A stretch of DNA of 64,000 nucleotides. It comes from Anopheles merus (Eukaryota > Arthropoda > Insecta > Diptera > Culicidae). This document shows positions 41,201 to 54,600 of this stretch, in pieces. Position numbers and translations under genes: made by a program. Where the stretch lies: assembly GCF_017562075.2 (NCBI RefSeq), contig NC_054084.1, positions 46,284,697 through 46,348,696 on the forward strand. Direction: 5' to 3'. Under the pieces are notes generated by a model. It was not told the DNA's origin. It did no database searches and was given only the letters and a program-made list of their open reading frames with translations. The first letter of the stretch is position 1. Each line of letters begins with the position of its first letter.

Positions 41201-44200
41201 TTATCCTGACGAGCGAACAACTCAACACGATACAGAAACCACACGATCGTACACCACAACCGATACTACAGCTCGGCCCACTATTCGTGATGATCAAACA
41301 ACTCGAGTAGCTGACTCCGATACAACCACGTCTTATCCTGACGAGCGAACAACTCAACACGATACAGAAACCACACGATCGTACACCACAACCGATACTA
41401 CAGCTCGGCCCACTATTCGTGATGATCAAACAACTCGAGTAGCTGACTCCGATACAACCACGTCTTATCCTGACGAGCGAACAACTCAACACGATACAGA
41501 AACCACACGATTGTACACCACAACCGATACTACAGCTCGGCCCACTATTCGTGATGATCAAACAACTCGAGTAGCTGACTCCGATACAACCACGTCTTAT
41601 CCTGACGAGCGAACAACTCAACACGATACAGAAACCACACGATCGTACACCACAACCGATACTACAGCTCGGCCCACTATTCGTGATGATCAAACAACTC
41701 GAGTAGCTGACTCCGATACAACCACGTCTTATCCTGTCGAGCGAACAACTCAACACGATACAGAAACCACACGATCGTACACCACAACCGATACTACAGC
41801 TCGGCCCACTATTCGTGATGATCAAACAAATCGAGTAGCTGACTCCGATACAACCACGTCTTATCCTGACGAGCGAACAACTCAACACGATACAGAAACC
41901 ACACGGTCGTACACCTCAACCGATACTACAGCTCGGCCCACTATTCGTGATGATCAAACAACTCGAGTAGCTGACTCTGATACAACCACGTCTTATCCTG
42001 ACGAGCGAACAACTCAACACGATACAGAAACCACACGATTGTACACCACAACCGATACTACAGCTCGGCCCACTATTCGTGATGATCAAACAACTCGAGT
42101 AGCTGACTCCGATACAACCACGTCTTATCCTGACGAGCGAACAACTCAACACGATACAGAAACCACACGATCGTACACCACAACCGATACTACAGCTCGG
42201 CCCACTATTCGTGATGATCAAACAACTCGAGTAGCTGACTCCGATACAACCACGTCTTATCCTGACGAGCGAACAACTCAACACGATACAGAAACCACAC
42301 GATCGTACACCACAACCGATACTATAGCTCGGCCCACTATTCGTGATGATCAAACAACTCGAGTAGCTGACTCCGATACAACCACGTCTTATCCTGACGA
42401 GCGAACAACTCAACACGATACAGAAACCACACGATTGTACACCACAACCGATACTACAGCTCGGCCCACTATTCGTGATGATCAAACAACTCGAGTAGCT
42501 GACTCCGATACAACCACGTCTTATCCTGACGAGCGAACAACTCAACACGATACAGAAACCACACGATCGTACACCACAACCGATACTACAGCTCGGCCCA
42601 CTATTCGTGATGATCAAACAACTCGAGTAGCTGACTCCGATACAACCACGTCTTATCCTGACGAGCGAACAACTCAACACGATACAGAAACCACACGATC
42701 GTTTTCCTCAACTGTTTTCCAGACTTTGATTGATCAAGAATCATCCATAACACCGACATTTAATGACTTAATGACAAATAGTTTTGCTATGAAAGCACAT
42801 AACATGATGACTTCACCTGACCTTTTGACTACTCTTTCAACGTTTGTGGATAATTTCGTGGGCTCAACAATCGTTTTCACAAGTGATGAAAATATCGATG
42901 CGAACGAAGGATCTATAACCACCGCTACTTATCCAAGTGAAATGCAAAATAACTCAAATATGCCACCAGCCACCAAAGCCTGTCAATCCACCAATGAGTG
43001 CACTGAGAATGAAATTTGTGTTAAATCACAATGTTTCTTACTTTGTAACTCAACCAATCTCCCCCCTAACACTCCCTGCGCAAGAGGTATTATCAGCTGC
43101 CTTCAAATCTCCTAAATATTTCCTGTATATATCTCTGTAAATATTATTCTCTAATCTTTACTCTTCCTACTTAACTGAAACTCAGTTTCTATATTCCTTA
43201 CAATTTTTCGTTCTGTAACCTCTGTTATGTTCTGTAATCTTTCAATTCCCTGTTTTGAACATTTCTTACCCCGTTTTGGAGTTCTTCTTCTAAAATTGTT
43301 TGCCTTTTTATACCTAACAAATGCACTTAACTTATTAATATTTGCTTTTATTATTACTAACTAATCTAGAACCCCCAGGATCTCCAAAAACACCAGAGCC
43401 TTGCCAATCTGATAACGACTGTCTGAATAACGAAGCGTGCTACATGGGCTTGTGCGAAAACCCTTGCTTATTTGACGGCGTTTGTGCAGAAACTGCTACC
43501 TGCCAGGCTAAAATGCATCGTCCCATTTGCACATGTCCACCTGGACACGAGGGTAACCCGACTATCAAGTGCACCGTGCTGGAGTCAAGTAAGGAATACA
43601 AACTAATTTTTGCTTCTTTGCCAATTATTTTGTTTATAACGACAGTTGTGCAAACTAAACAAACCATCCATTTTCTTCTGATATCATGCCAAAGCATAAA
43701 ACGCATTTGTATCATTAATTTGCACTTTCAATTTCTCTGATTATTTCCATCACGAGCATGGAAATTATCGTTCATGTATGTTATGTATATATTTGCACAT
43801 TTCTCACAAATTTCAAAATACTTTCTTTACATATTTTGCACCATTCAGTACAATGCACCACAAATGATGAATGTTCACTTACGGAAGCCTGTGTTGGAAA
43901 CGTGTGTCAAAGACCGTGCGATGTAAAGAACACTTGCACGGCGAATGCAGTTTGCATCAATACCAATCATGGTACTGATTGCAGTTGCATCGACGGATAT
44001 CATGGAAACGGTTTTGTACAATGCGTACCAGGTAGGATATATTACAGCTCACAGTTAAACGGTTATGTTTTGCTGCATTGGACAACCAATACTTATTAGC
44101 ATAAGTTAACTTTTCAGTAACGACTGTAGGTTCAGTGTGCCAGTACAACGAAGATTGTCCGCCCGATAAGCTTTGCGATCGGTTGAATCGCATCTGCATC

Positions 44201-47200
44201 AATCCTTGCCAAGCCGACTCTTGTGGCGACAATGCAGAGTGTTTTGCAGTGAATCATGGAATTGATTGCCGCTGTCGGGCAGGGTACGTTGGTAATGCTT
44301 ACATTGAGTGTACACAGCACCAAGGGTGTCTCTCGGATCGGCAGTGCAACGACAATGAAGCTTGTATCCAGGGCCGCTGCTCATCACCTTGCCAGTGTGG
44401 ACCGAATGCTATGTGCGATGTGAAACGGCATAAAGCCGTGTGCCGTTGCCCACCGGGATACGGTGGTAATGCGCGCACTGGATGCAATCCGCCAAGCAAT
44501 CCGTGTGAACCAAACCCATGCGGAATCAATGCAATGTGTGAAATCGACAATGGCAGCCCGGTGTGTTTCTGTCCGCGCGGATTAACTGGAAATCCATTCA
44601 AGAATTGCAGTAAGTATATTTAGCGAAATTGTTCGCCAGTAAACACACTCTTGCGTTGACATTAACTTACCAAATGAAATACAACTCTTTTTTACCAGTT
44701 CCTGAAGGAAATGAGTGCACACCAAATCCATGCGGACCCAACTCGGGATGTCGCAAAATCAACGGTAAACCGACGTGCTTCTGTCTGCCCGAGTTTGAAG
44801 GAAATCCACCCCAGACGCCATGTACGCTGCCACAAAACCCGTGTGTCCCGTCACCGTGCGGGCCCAACACTCAGTGCACAATACTGAGCAATGGGTATGC
44901 AAAATGCACATGTGTGCCAGGGTACATTGAAAGTCCCAACACGATCCGTGGCTGTGTGGAACCGTCAAGCCCGTGCGATCCGAATCCCTGCGGCTTTGGA
45001 GCGATCTGCGACGCAACGCGCAATCCCGTATGCTACTGTCCAGATTCGATGATAGGCAATCCCTATCGTAATTGCCTCGAGCCAGTTATGACACCGGAGC
45101 TATGTCAACCGGGACCATGCGGTGCGAATGCGGATTGCTATGTCGCAGAAGGCAGGGAGCAGTGTTACTGCAAGCCAAACTTTATCGGTGATCCGTATGG
45201 AGGATGCGTTGAGCAGCCACGGTCTGTATGCGAACCGAATCCCTGCGGTCCGGGAGCCGAGTGTGTGCTGCTGGTAGATGGGGCACCGGGATGCCGATGC
45301 CCACCAGGGCTTAGCGGCGATCCGACGACAACGGGATGCCATGCGTTCGAATGCTTGAGCGATGATCAGTGTGCTGCGGACAAGGCTTGCATCGGGCTGC
45401 GATGTGCTGATCCGTGTCCGGGATCGTGTGGCGCGGGAGCGCATTGTCGTGTCGAGAAACATCATCCAGTGTGCTTCTGTGACGCTGGTTTAACAGGCAA
45501 TCCCGCCGTACAGTGCTACAGCTTAGATGAACGGCCTCGCGATGCTTGCAACCCCAGCCCGTGCGGTGCAAATGCTCGTTGTAGCGTGAGGAACAAACGG
45601 CCAGTGTGCAAGTGCCTAACGAACTACCATGGAGATCCGCGTAAAGGTTGTAAGCCTGAGTGTGACATCAATTCTGATTGCACACCGGACAAGTCTTGCG
45701 TCAACCATAAGTGTGTATCGCCGTGTGCATTGGGCACGGTGTGCGGCGTGAACGCAGAATGTAGCGTTAATTATCACACACCGATGTGTAAGTGTCCTTC
45801 GGGATATACGGGCGATGCGTTCGTGCAGTGCGTGCCGATACCGGAGGATCGCAACATGACCAGACAACCGTGCTCGTCGGATCCGTGCGGTCCGGGAGAG
45901 GTTTGTTCAATATATGGTAACGATGTCGCTCTGTGCGATCCGTGCGTAGCTCCGGATGCAATACATAATCCCCGATGCCGACCTCAGTGTGTGCTGAACA
46001 CGGATTGTCCGTTCAATATGGCATGCCTGCAGTCGGAATGTCGAGATCCCTGCCCGGGATCGTGTGGATACAACGCACTGTGCACCGTCGAGCGTCACCG
46101 ACCAGTATGCTACTGTCTGCCGGAGATGTATGGAAACCCTTACGAACAGTGTAAGCCACAGGAGAGTCCACGGGAAACGTGCGATAGTATTCGCTGTGGA
46201 GCAAACACGCAATGCAAACAGCAGAATGGCGTCTTGGCTTGTGTATGTAAAAAGAACTACTACGGAGATCCTTTGATAGGCTGCCGACCAGAATGCGTTG
46301 TTAACACGGATTGTCCGATCAGTAAGGCGTGCGTAAATTCACGCTGCGTCGATCCGTGCGTAGATGCGTGCGGGGTGAGCGCGCAGTGCAAAGTGGTTAA
46401 TCATTTGCCGATTTGCTTCTGTCCGCCCACCCACACCGGTGATGCGCTGGTTGCATGCACGGAACGAACGTACCTTCCACCGGACAATACACCGTGCGAC
46501 CCGAACCCCTGCGGACCGAACAGTAAATGCCGTACTACACCCGATGGGTACGCCATTTGCTCGTGCTTACCGGGGTATCGTGGAGTGCCACCCGCCTGCC
46601 AAGCCGAATGTATGATCAATGCAGAGTGTCCGCAGAACAAGGCGTGTATCAATCTAAAGTGTGCCGACCCATGTCCGGGTACGTGCGGCGTCGGTGCACG
46701 CTGCGAAGTGCTGAATCACAATCCGATCTGCAGCTGTGGAGCCAACCAGCAGGGAGATCCGTTTGTGATCTGCGAGGCACGACAAAACGAACCACCAGTG
46801 GAGCAGAAGAATCCCTGCGATCCATCGCCCTGCGGACCGAACTCAATTTGTCAGGTACGTGGTCGACGGCCGGTGTGTTCGTGTCAGCCGAACTTTATCG
46901 GTTCTCCGCCGGCCTGCCGCCCGGAGTGTGTACTAAGCTCCGAATGTCCCCAGGACAAAGCGTGCATCAACGAGAAGTGTCAAAATCCATGCGCTAACGC
47001 GTGCGGTGCTAATGCTGACTGTCACATCGTGGCACATTCTGCGTTCTGTAGCTGCCGTGCTGGATTTGAAGGAGATGCTTTCATTGGATGTTCTGCAGTG
47101 CCGAAGGACACACCGAAGGATGTGTGCTATCCGAACCCGTGTGCAGAAAATGCGGTATGTAGTGAGCACAATGGCGCCGCCAAGTGTACCTGCATCACGC

Positions 47201-48577
47201 CGTACCTGGGAGATCCGTACAATACGGGATGTCGACCGGAGTGCGTACTGAACTCGGACTGTCCCAGCCACACGGCGTGCATCAATCAACACTGTCGCGA
47301 TCCGTGCCCGGGTGTGTGCGGTACGAACGCGGACTGTACCGTGGCCAATCACATTCCGGTGTGCGAATGCAGTCGCGGATACGTAGGTGATCCGTTCCGT
47401 GGCTGTCGTCGGGAAGTACCACCACCAGTGGCACCGAAAGATCCGTGTGCGTCCTGTCCATCGAACAGCGTATGTCGAGTAGTAGGAGGCCGACCAACAT
47501 GTTCCTGTCCGGAGGGATACCGCGGAACACCGCCAGCATGCAGGCCGGAATGCTCAAGCAGTGAAGAATGCCCGCACGACCGCAGCTGTATTAACCTGAA
47601 GTGTGCCGATCCGTGCCCTGGGCTGTGCGGTATAAACGCGCAATGCCAAGTGATCAATCACAAACCGTTTTGCAGTTGTCAGCGTGACATGATTGGTAAT
47701 CCGTTCGAACAGTGTTATCCGAAACCGGCGGAAACAGTGCATCCATGTCAGCCAAGCCCGTGTGGCGCGTACTCGGAATGCCGTGAGATTGACAATCGTG
47801 CAGTGTGTACGTGTGCTGCTGGTATGCTCGGAACACCACCGAACTGCAGACCGGAGTGCGAAACAGATCAAGACTGTCCGTCGAATCGAGCGTGCTTCAA
47901 TCAGAAGTGCCGTGATCCCTGTGTGGGCTCCTGTGGATACAATGCGCAGTGCAGCACCCGTAACCATCGACCCGAGTGTTATTGTGTTGATGGGTTCGAA
48001 GGGGATCCGTACAGTGGTTGCAATCCAGTCGGTAAGTCGTTATTCCCTTATCTCCCATATATCAGGCTTTTATACCAGACATTCGTCAACAAATCACAAT
48101 CTAATGCAAATATCCACGCCAGAACTGATCGATTGATCGGTGACCGTCCATTAACAAAGCAAATGAATAATTCAATGTTACTATTCCTAAACGATGACCT
48201 AATGTTATACATTTTTCGTAGCTATTAAACGGGACGAAATAATTGACCCATGCAATCCGTCCCCTTGCGGGTCGAACGCGATCTGCAAGGATCGAAACGG
48301 TGCTGGTTCTTGTAAATGCATGCCCAATTATTTCGGTGATCCATACGTCAACTGCCGACCGGAATGTGTTCAAAGTTCGGAATGTCCGTCTACCAAGGCA
48401 TGCGTCAACATGCGCTGCATTGACCCATGTCTTGGCACGTGCGGGCTTAACAGTGAATGTCGTGTACATAACCATTCGCCGTACTGTAGCTGTAGTCCTG
48501 GTTATACGGGCAATCCATCACAGGCTTGCCGTCCTATCGTGGTAGAAAGTAAGATACGTTCCGTAGAACCTGTCCTA

Positions 48578-48624
<47 letters not shown>

Positions 48625-51600
48625 GGTAAATGGAACCATTTGTACTAATGTGTATTATACACACCCTCTGTCTCGTATTCTTCTCTTCCATCTTTTGCAC
48701 GAACCGGTATGGTTTCGCACTATCTTTCATCTGTAATATTAGATCTCCCTGCCCGTCATCCGATAGACCCCTGTTCACCATCTCCGTGTGGTCCGTACAG
48801 CATATGCAGGGTGCTGGACGGTCATCCGGTTTGCTCATGCCAAATCAGTTGTTCAGGCGTTCCACCCAATTGTCGTCCAGAATGTCTCATAAACGCAGAA
48901 TGCCCTCGCGACAGAACATGTATCAATCAACGATGCATCGATCCGTGCCCGGGTACGTGCGGAATGAATGCACGGTGCCGCGTGGTAAATCACAATCCAA
49001 TTTGCAGCTGTAACGCTGGATTTATCGGTGATCCATTTGTGCAGTGCTCACCGGAGCCAAGTAAGATATTGGCCAATGGCCACCACGCAAGCTACTTGCC
49101 TAGCATTAAACCCTGTTGCTTTTCGCTTAGTGCAATTGCTGCTTTCTTCCCTCGTGGAATGTGATTTTCTGATTGTTCAACATTGTTTTCCCGTTTTCTT
49201 CAACTCCAATTCCTCACCACTGTGCTTATGGTCGGTACAGCACAACCGATATTGGAGGAAGAGTACAGGAATCCGTGTCAGCCGTCACCGTGTGGAGTGA
49301 ACTCCGTGTGCAAAGTACACAACAATCGAGCTGTGTGCTCGTGTCTGCCCAACTACGTGGGTCGTCCGCCAAGCTGTAGACCCGAATGTGCGGTAGACTC
49401 GGAATGTCCCATGAATTTGGCTTGCATTAATGAAAAGTGCCGCAATCCTTGTCTTGGATCGTGTGGAGTTAATACCGAATGCGCTGTAGTAGCTCACAAA
49501 CCTTTGTGCAGTTGCACACCAGACTACAGTGGAGATCCTTTTGCTGGATGCAGCATTATTCCGAGTAAGCCATCTACAGCTGCAGCATACAAATTTGCTT
49601 GACGCAAACAGCGCTCAATTGAAATGAAAATAACAACTGCTTTAAAGGCTTAAGAAGCTAATCAAATTTGATGTAATATGCATAAAAATTGAATATGCTT
49701 AAGATCCTTATTTATGGAGTTAACATTTAACTTTTTTATTGGCAATATGGATAAAACCCAACACAATTTCACTTCCATTGCACTACACACAAACGCGCAC
49801 ACTGGTATACACTATCGTTTGATGAAACTTCATTCAGAGGCTTTTAACAGAAGTTTAATCACTACACACTACATGCAGCTTTACTGGAGGATTATCTTTT
49901 TCGCAAATATAACACATGTTAATGTATTGTTCCAAATTAATTCGAGGGAAGTTTGAACAAAACAATACAGTCCCTACACAGCTACAATAAGTAACAAATA
50001 ACAACACACTGTATTAGCAGTGTTGCAAAACAACTGCTCAAACGGCAAACGTTTAGTTTTGAACAAATAAAACAATTATGCATTTGCAGCTTTGATGAAT
50101 GAAGCCCATTGCAGATCTTGCGCTTCAAGCTTTTATTAGTTTTTTAACATTAACTTTGACAAATTCTCTCTCACCTATTTCATTCGATTTACAGTCGTAC
50201 AACAAGAAACTCCTATGCCATGTAATCCGAGCCCATGCGGAGCAAATGCTATCTGCAAGGAGCGCAATGGTGCGGGATCATGCACTTGTGCGCCGGAATA
50301 TTTCGGCGATCCATACGTTGGGTGTCGTCCGGAGTGTGTAATGAACAGCGACTGTCCTAGAACACGAGCATGTATAAACAACAAATGTCAAGATCCGTGC
50401 CCAGGAACGTGCGGAGTAAATGCCGAGTGCCATGTTGTGAAGCACGCTCCAAGTTGCGTTTGCTTGACAGGATTTATAGGGAACCCGTTCACGGAGTGTA
50501 GACCTCAGCCGGAAAGTAAGATATCGTTTGCAACCATAAAATTGTTTCATAAACAACCGTGTTTGGAACACGTTTTAACCGTTTTGGTAATTTTTTCCCT
50601 CATTTAAACCATTTTTCGAATGCTTCGCGCAGTTCGAGATGAGCCTGTAGTTCAACCATGCCAACCGTCACCATGCGGCCCGAACAGCGTGTGTCGCGTG
50701 CTGAACAATCATGCCGTATGCACATGCAAGCAGAATTATATTGGTTCACCACCCAACTGTCGTCCAGAGTGTGTGGTCAGCTCGGAGTGTCCGCTAGACA
50801 AATCATGCGTTAAGACCAAGTGTGTGGATCCTTGTCCAGGCACATGCGGTTTCAATGCACGATGCCAAGTAGTGAACCACAATCCTATCTGCAGCTGCAA
50901 GGCTGGCTTTACAGGAGATCCATTCGTACGGTGTATACCGGAAGAACGTAAGAATTGTTTGCCGCATGTTGCTACGTGTATTTCACAGAATCAATACAAT
51001 ACTCCCTCTCTCCCATCGAACGCTTTTTTTCAACGTGCAGGTCGTCCTGTCGTACAGGAAACCCCTACCGATCCTTGCATTCCGTCTCCCTGTGGACCAA
51101 ATTCTCAATGCAAGGCCGTTGGTCATACGGCGGCCTGTTCTTGTCTGCCAAATTATATCGGACGCGCACCGAACTGTCGCCCCGAGTGTACTTCCAACTC
51201 TCAGTGTACGCCGATGAAGGCGTGCATCAATGAACGCTGTGGTGACCCTTGTCCAGGATCTTGTGGCTCTAATGCGCTCTGCACAGTCCAAAACCATCAG
51301 CTCAACTGTCGTTGCATTGAAGGATACGAAGGCGATCCATATACCTCATGTAACCCTGTTATAAGTAAGAATTACGTTTGCAAAACCCGTACCCTAGAGT
51401 GAGGGCCGCCATTCTGACTGTATTTTTTTTCTCTCTCCTTTTTGGGATGAATTCTAACGTTAACGCAACTCTAGTACACCGTGAACCAGAAATAGTAGAT
51501 CCCTGCAATCCATCCCCGTGTGGCATAAACGCGGAATGTAATGTACGCAACAACGCAGGTTCCTGCACTTGTGTGAAGGATTACTACGGTGATCCTTATC

Positions 51601-54600
51601 ACGAGTGCCGGCCTGAGTGTATGCTCAGCTCGGACTGTCCGAATACTCGGGCATGTTTGAACAACAAATGCGTCGATCCGTGCCCGGGCATGTGTGGTCT
51701 GAACGCGGAATGCTTCGTCATGAACCATTCGCCTTCTTGCTCTTGCCTGCCGGGCTACACTGGAAACCCATCACAAGCATGTCGCGAGATACCGAAACGT
51801 AGGTGTTTTGTTATACTTGCTGCTAGAAAGCCAAGGTCTTTAATGTTCACTATCATTTGTTCCTCCCTCCCCTTCGGCACTACAGAAATCGAACACACTC
51901 CTATCGATCCATGTCGTCCGTCGCCCTGTGGCCCGTACAGCCAGTGCCGCAATGTGAACGAACATGCCGTCTGTTCGTGTCAGGCCAATTACATTGGTTC
52001 GCCACCGGCTTGCCGTCCAGAATGTACTGTTAGCTCCGAATGTGCACTGGATAAGGCTTGTATCAAGCAGTCGTGCTTGGATCCGTGTCCTGGTACGTGC
52101 GGTTTTAACGCTCGTTGTACGATGATCAATCACAATCCTATCTGTAGCTGTCCCTCCGGTTTTACCGGAGATCCATTCGAACGATGTGTGCCAGAAGAAA
52201 GTAAGCTTTCCTCCTTTTTTGCTATACACCGCATCGAAATGCGCAAATTTGCCACGGTCAATAATTTTCGCTCGTCCTTTCGTCCATCCGCTGCTCCGTT
52301 TCTAGAACAAGTGGTTCAAGCTGAACCTACGAACCCCTGCCTTCCATCGCCGTGCGGACCAAATTCACAGTGCCGAGCTGTCGGAAACGTGCCGGCTTGC
52401 TCGTGCTTGCCCAACTATGTTGGTCGAGCTCCGAACTGCCGGCCCGAATGTACGATCAATGCGGAATGCTCTGGTAATCTTGCCTGCGTCAATGAAAAGT
52501 GCGCCGACCCATGCCCGGGATCGTGCGGCCCTAATGCTGTTTGTCGCGTGATTGAACATTCGCCTTCCTGCTCCTGCCAAACCGGATATACGGGAGATCC
52601 TTTCTCCGGCTGTACAGTTATTCCTTGTAAGATTTCTTTTCACTTTCCTACTATCTTCTACTGCTTCTTTTCATGCACTGTGTGTGAAGTATTGTGAAAG
52701 CATAATCCAAACCTTCATATGACAGGACAATGAATTATACTTTCACGATTCTCATGCCCTCCCTATATCTATGTACAAATTGTTTGCATGAGTATGTGTA
52801 ACAAAAAAATTGGCTCGCGGTTTTTGCGAAGCTGTTCCAGATACACAAGACATATCAAGCAGAATCAGCCAACGCAAAAATCACATACATGTGAGCCTGT
52901 ACATAAATGTATGTATTTTAAACATTAGTTGCTTAGAATAGTTTTAATTTCTGTGAATGAGCTTATGTGTGTGTGAGTGTGTGTGTTATTTATGTTTATT
53001 ATAACATGTACAATCTATTTTTATGGTGTGGAACAATCTTCTATGTATATACCTTTCTTCTTGTAGTAACACCTGTTCGCGAAGAATCTAGAAACCCATG
53101 CAACCCTTCGCCCTGTGGATCGAACGCGGTATGCAAGGAACGGAACGGTGCTGGATCATGTACATGTCTGCCGGATTACTTTGGCGATCCGTACAGTGGC
53201 TGTCGACCGGAGTGTGTTACCAACAGCGACTGCCCTCGTGTGAGGGCTTGCGTGAATAATAAGTGCGCTGACCCTTGCCCGGGTGTTTGCGGTATTGACG
53301 CAGAATGTTATGTAGTCAATCACTCGCCAAGTTGTGCTTGCCGACCAGACTATACCGGTGATCCGTTCACGCAATGTCGTCCACCAGAGCAACCTAGTAA
53401 GACTATTCGTTGAGCTTTTCACTCGTTAGGGTGTTGCTTTTATTTCCTTGCAGTGTTTCTTACCACTGAAATCCATATGTTTTGTCCATTTTGCCATTAT
53501 TTTAGAACAAAATGAACCGATCAATCCATGCACTCCGTCTCCATGTGGTCCTAATAGTATCTGCCGCGAATCGAATGGGCATGCCGTTTGCACGTGCCAG
53601 GCCAGTTTTATCGGAACGCCACCAAACTGCCGACCGGAATGTATCGTCAGCTCGGAGTGCGCTCTTGATAAGGCTTGCATTGGCCAAAAGTGTAACGATC
53701 CATGTCCTGGTACTTGCGGGCAGAATGCACGTTGCCAAGTGGTTAATCATAACCCAATCTGTAGCTGTTCACTTGGCTTCACCGGAGATCCGTTTGTTCG
53801 ATGCGTACCAGTCGAAAGTAAGCATCCTGAACCATATCGACAGAATGCTAGCATTCTGGAACGATATAGATGTGATTGTACCAATCAACTTCATGCACAA
53901 CTGTTCTTTTCCTTCATATACAAACTTTCTTTTCCCAATGCTTTTTTGCTCTTCGCTCTTTTCATCTGTTTATCTTGCTTTGTCGCTTTCTTGCTCTCTA
54001 CTCTTATCGCCTTACTCTTCAACCAATGACCGCGCTGTAGAAGCTCCGGTCGTACAAGATCCCGTAGATCCATGCGTTCCATCACCTTGTGGGCCAAACT
54101 CCGTCTGCCGAGCTATTGGGTCGACACCTGCATGTTCTTGTTTGCCAAACTACATCGGCCGAGCACCAAACTGCCGTCCAGAGTGCATGCTCAATGCCGA
54201 ATGTCCAGCCACGTTGGCATGTGTAAACGAACGATGTACTAACCCTTGTGTAGGATCTTGTGGTATTAACGCACGGTGTACAGTAGTGAAACACAATCCG
54301 ATCTGTGAGTGTGAGGCTGGATTTACCGGAGATCCGTTCTCTGTCTGTACAGAAATTGTTCCCAGTAAGCATTATTCACTTTTAAAACATTTGCAGATGT
54401 TTTTTTACTCAAATAATACATTCATCGAAAAACTTACTCGTTGGATGCACGTTTGATCGTCCACCAACTATGATTTTCTCAAAACATCAAGGAATTTTAT
54501 AATAATTTTTCTCTTTGTTAATTTTACCTCACCAGTACGTGACGTGGAACCGGTCAATCCATGCAATCCATCGCCGTGCGGTGCCAATGCAGTATGTAAA

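Noticed and set aside
33660..42680. Long minus-strand ORFs (254-870 codons) across the minisatellite
   Set aside because: The 132-bp unit is a multiple of three, so any stop-free frame repeats indefinitely. The antisense product has no relation to the flanking exons, and the sense frame joins them by proper splice sites.
33834..42701. Regular repeats suggestive of a CRISPR array or satellite
   Set aside because: There are no unique spacers, the genome is eukaryotic, and the repeat is part of an open coding exon.
49565..50194. Possible MITE in intron 26 (repeated AACAACTGCT)
   Set aside because: Only a 10-bp direct repeat, without inverted ends or target duplication.
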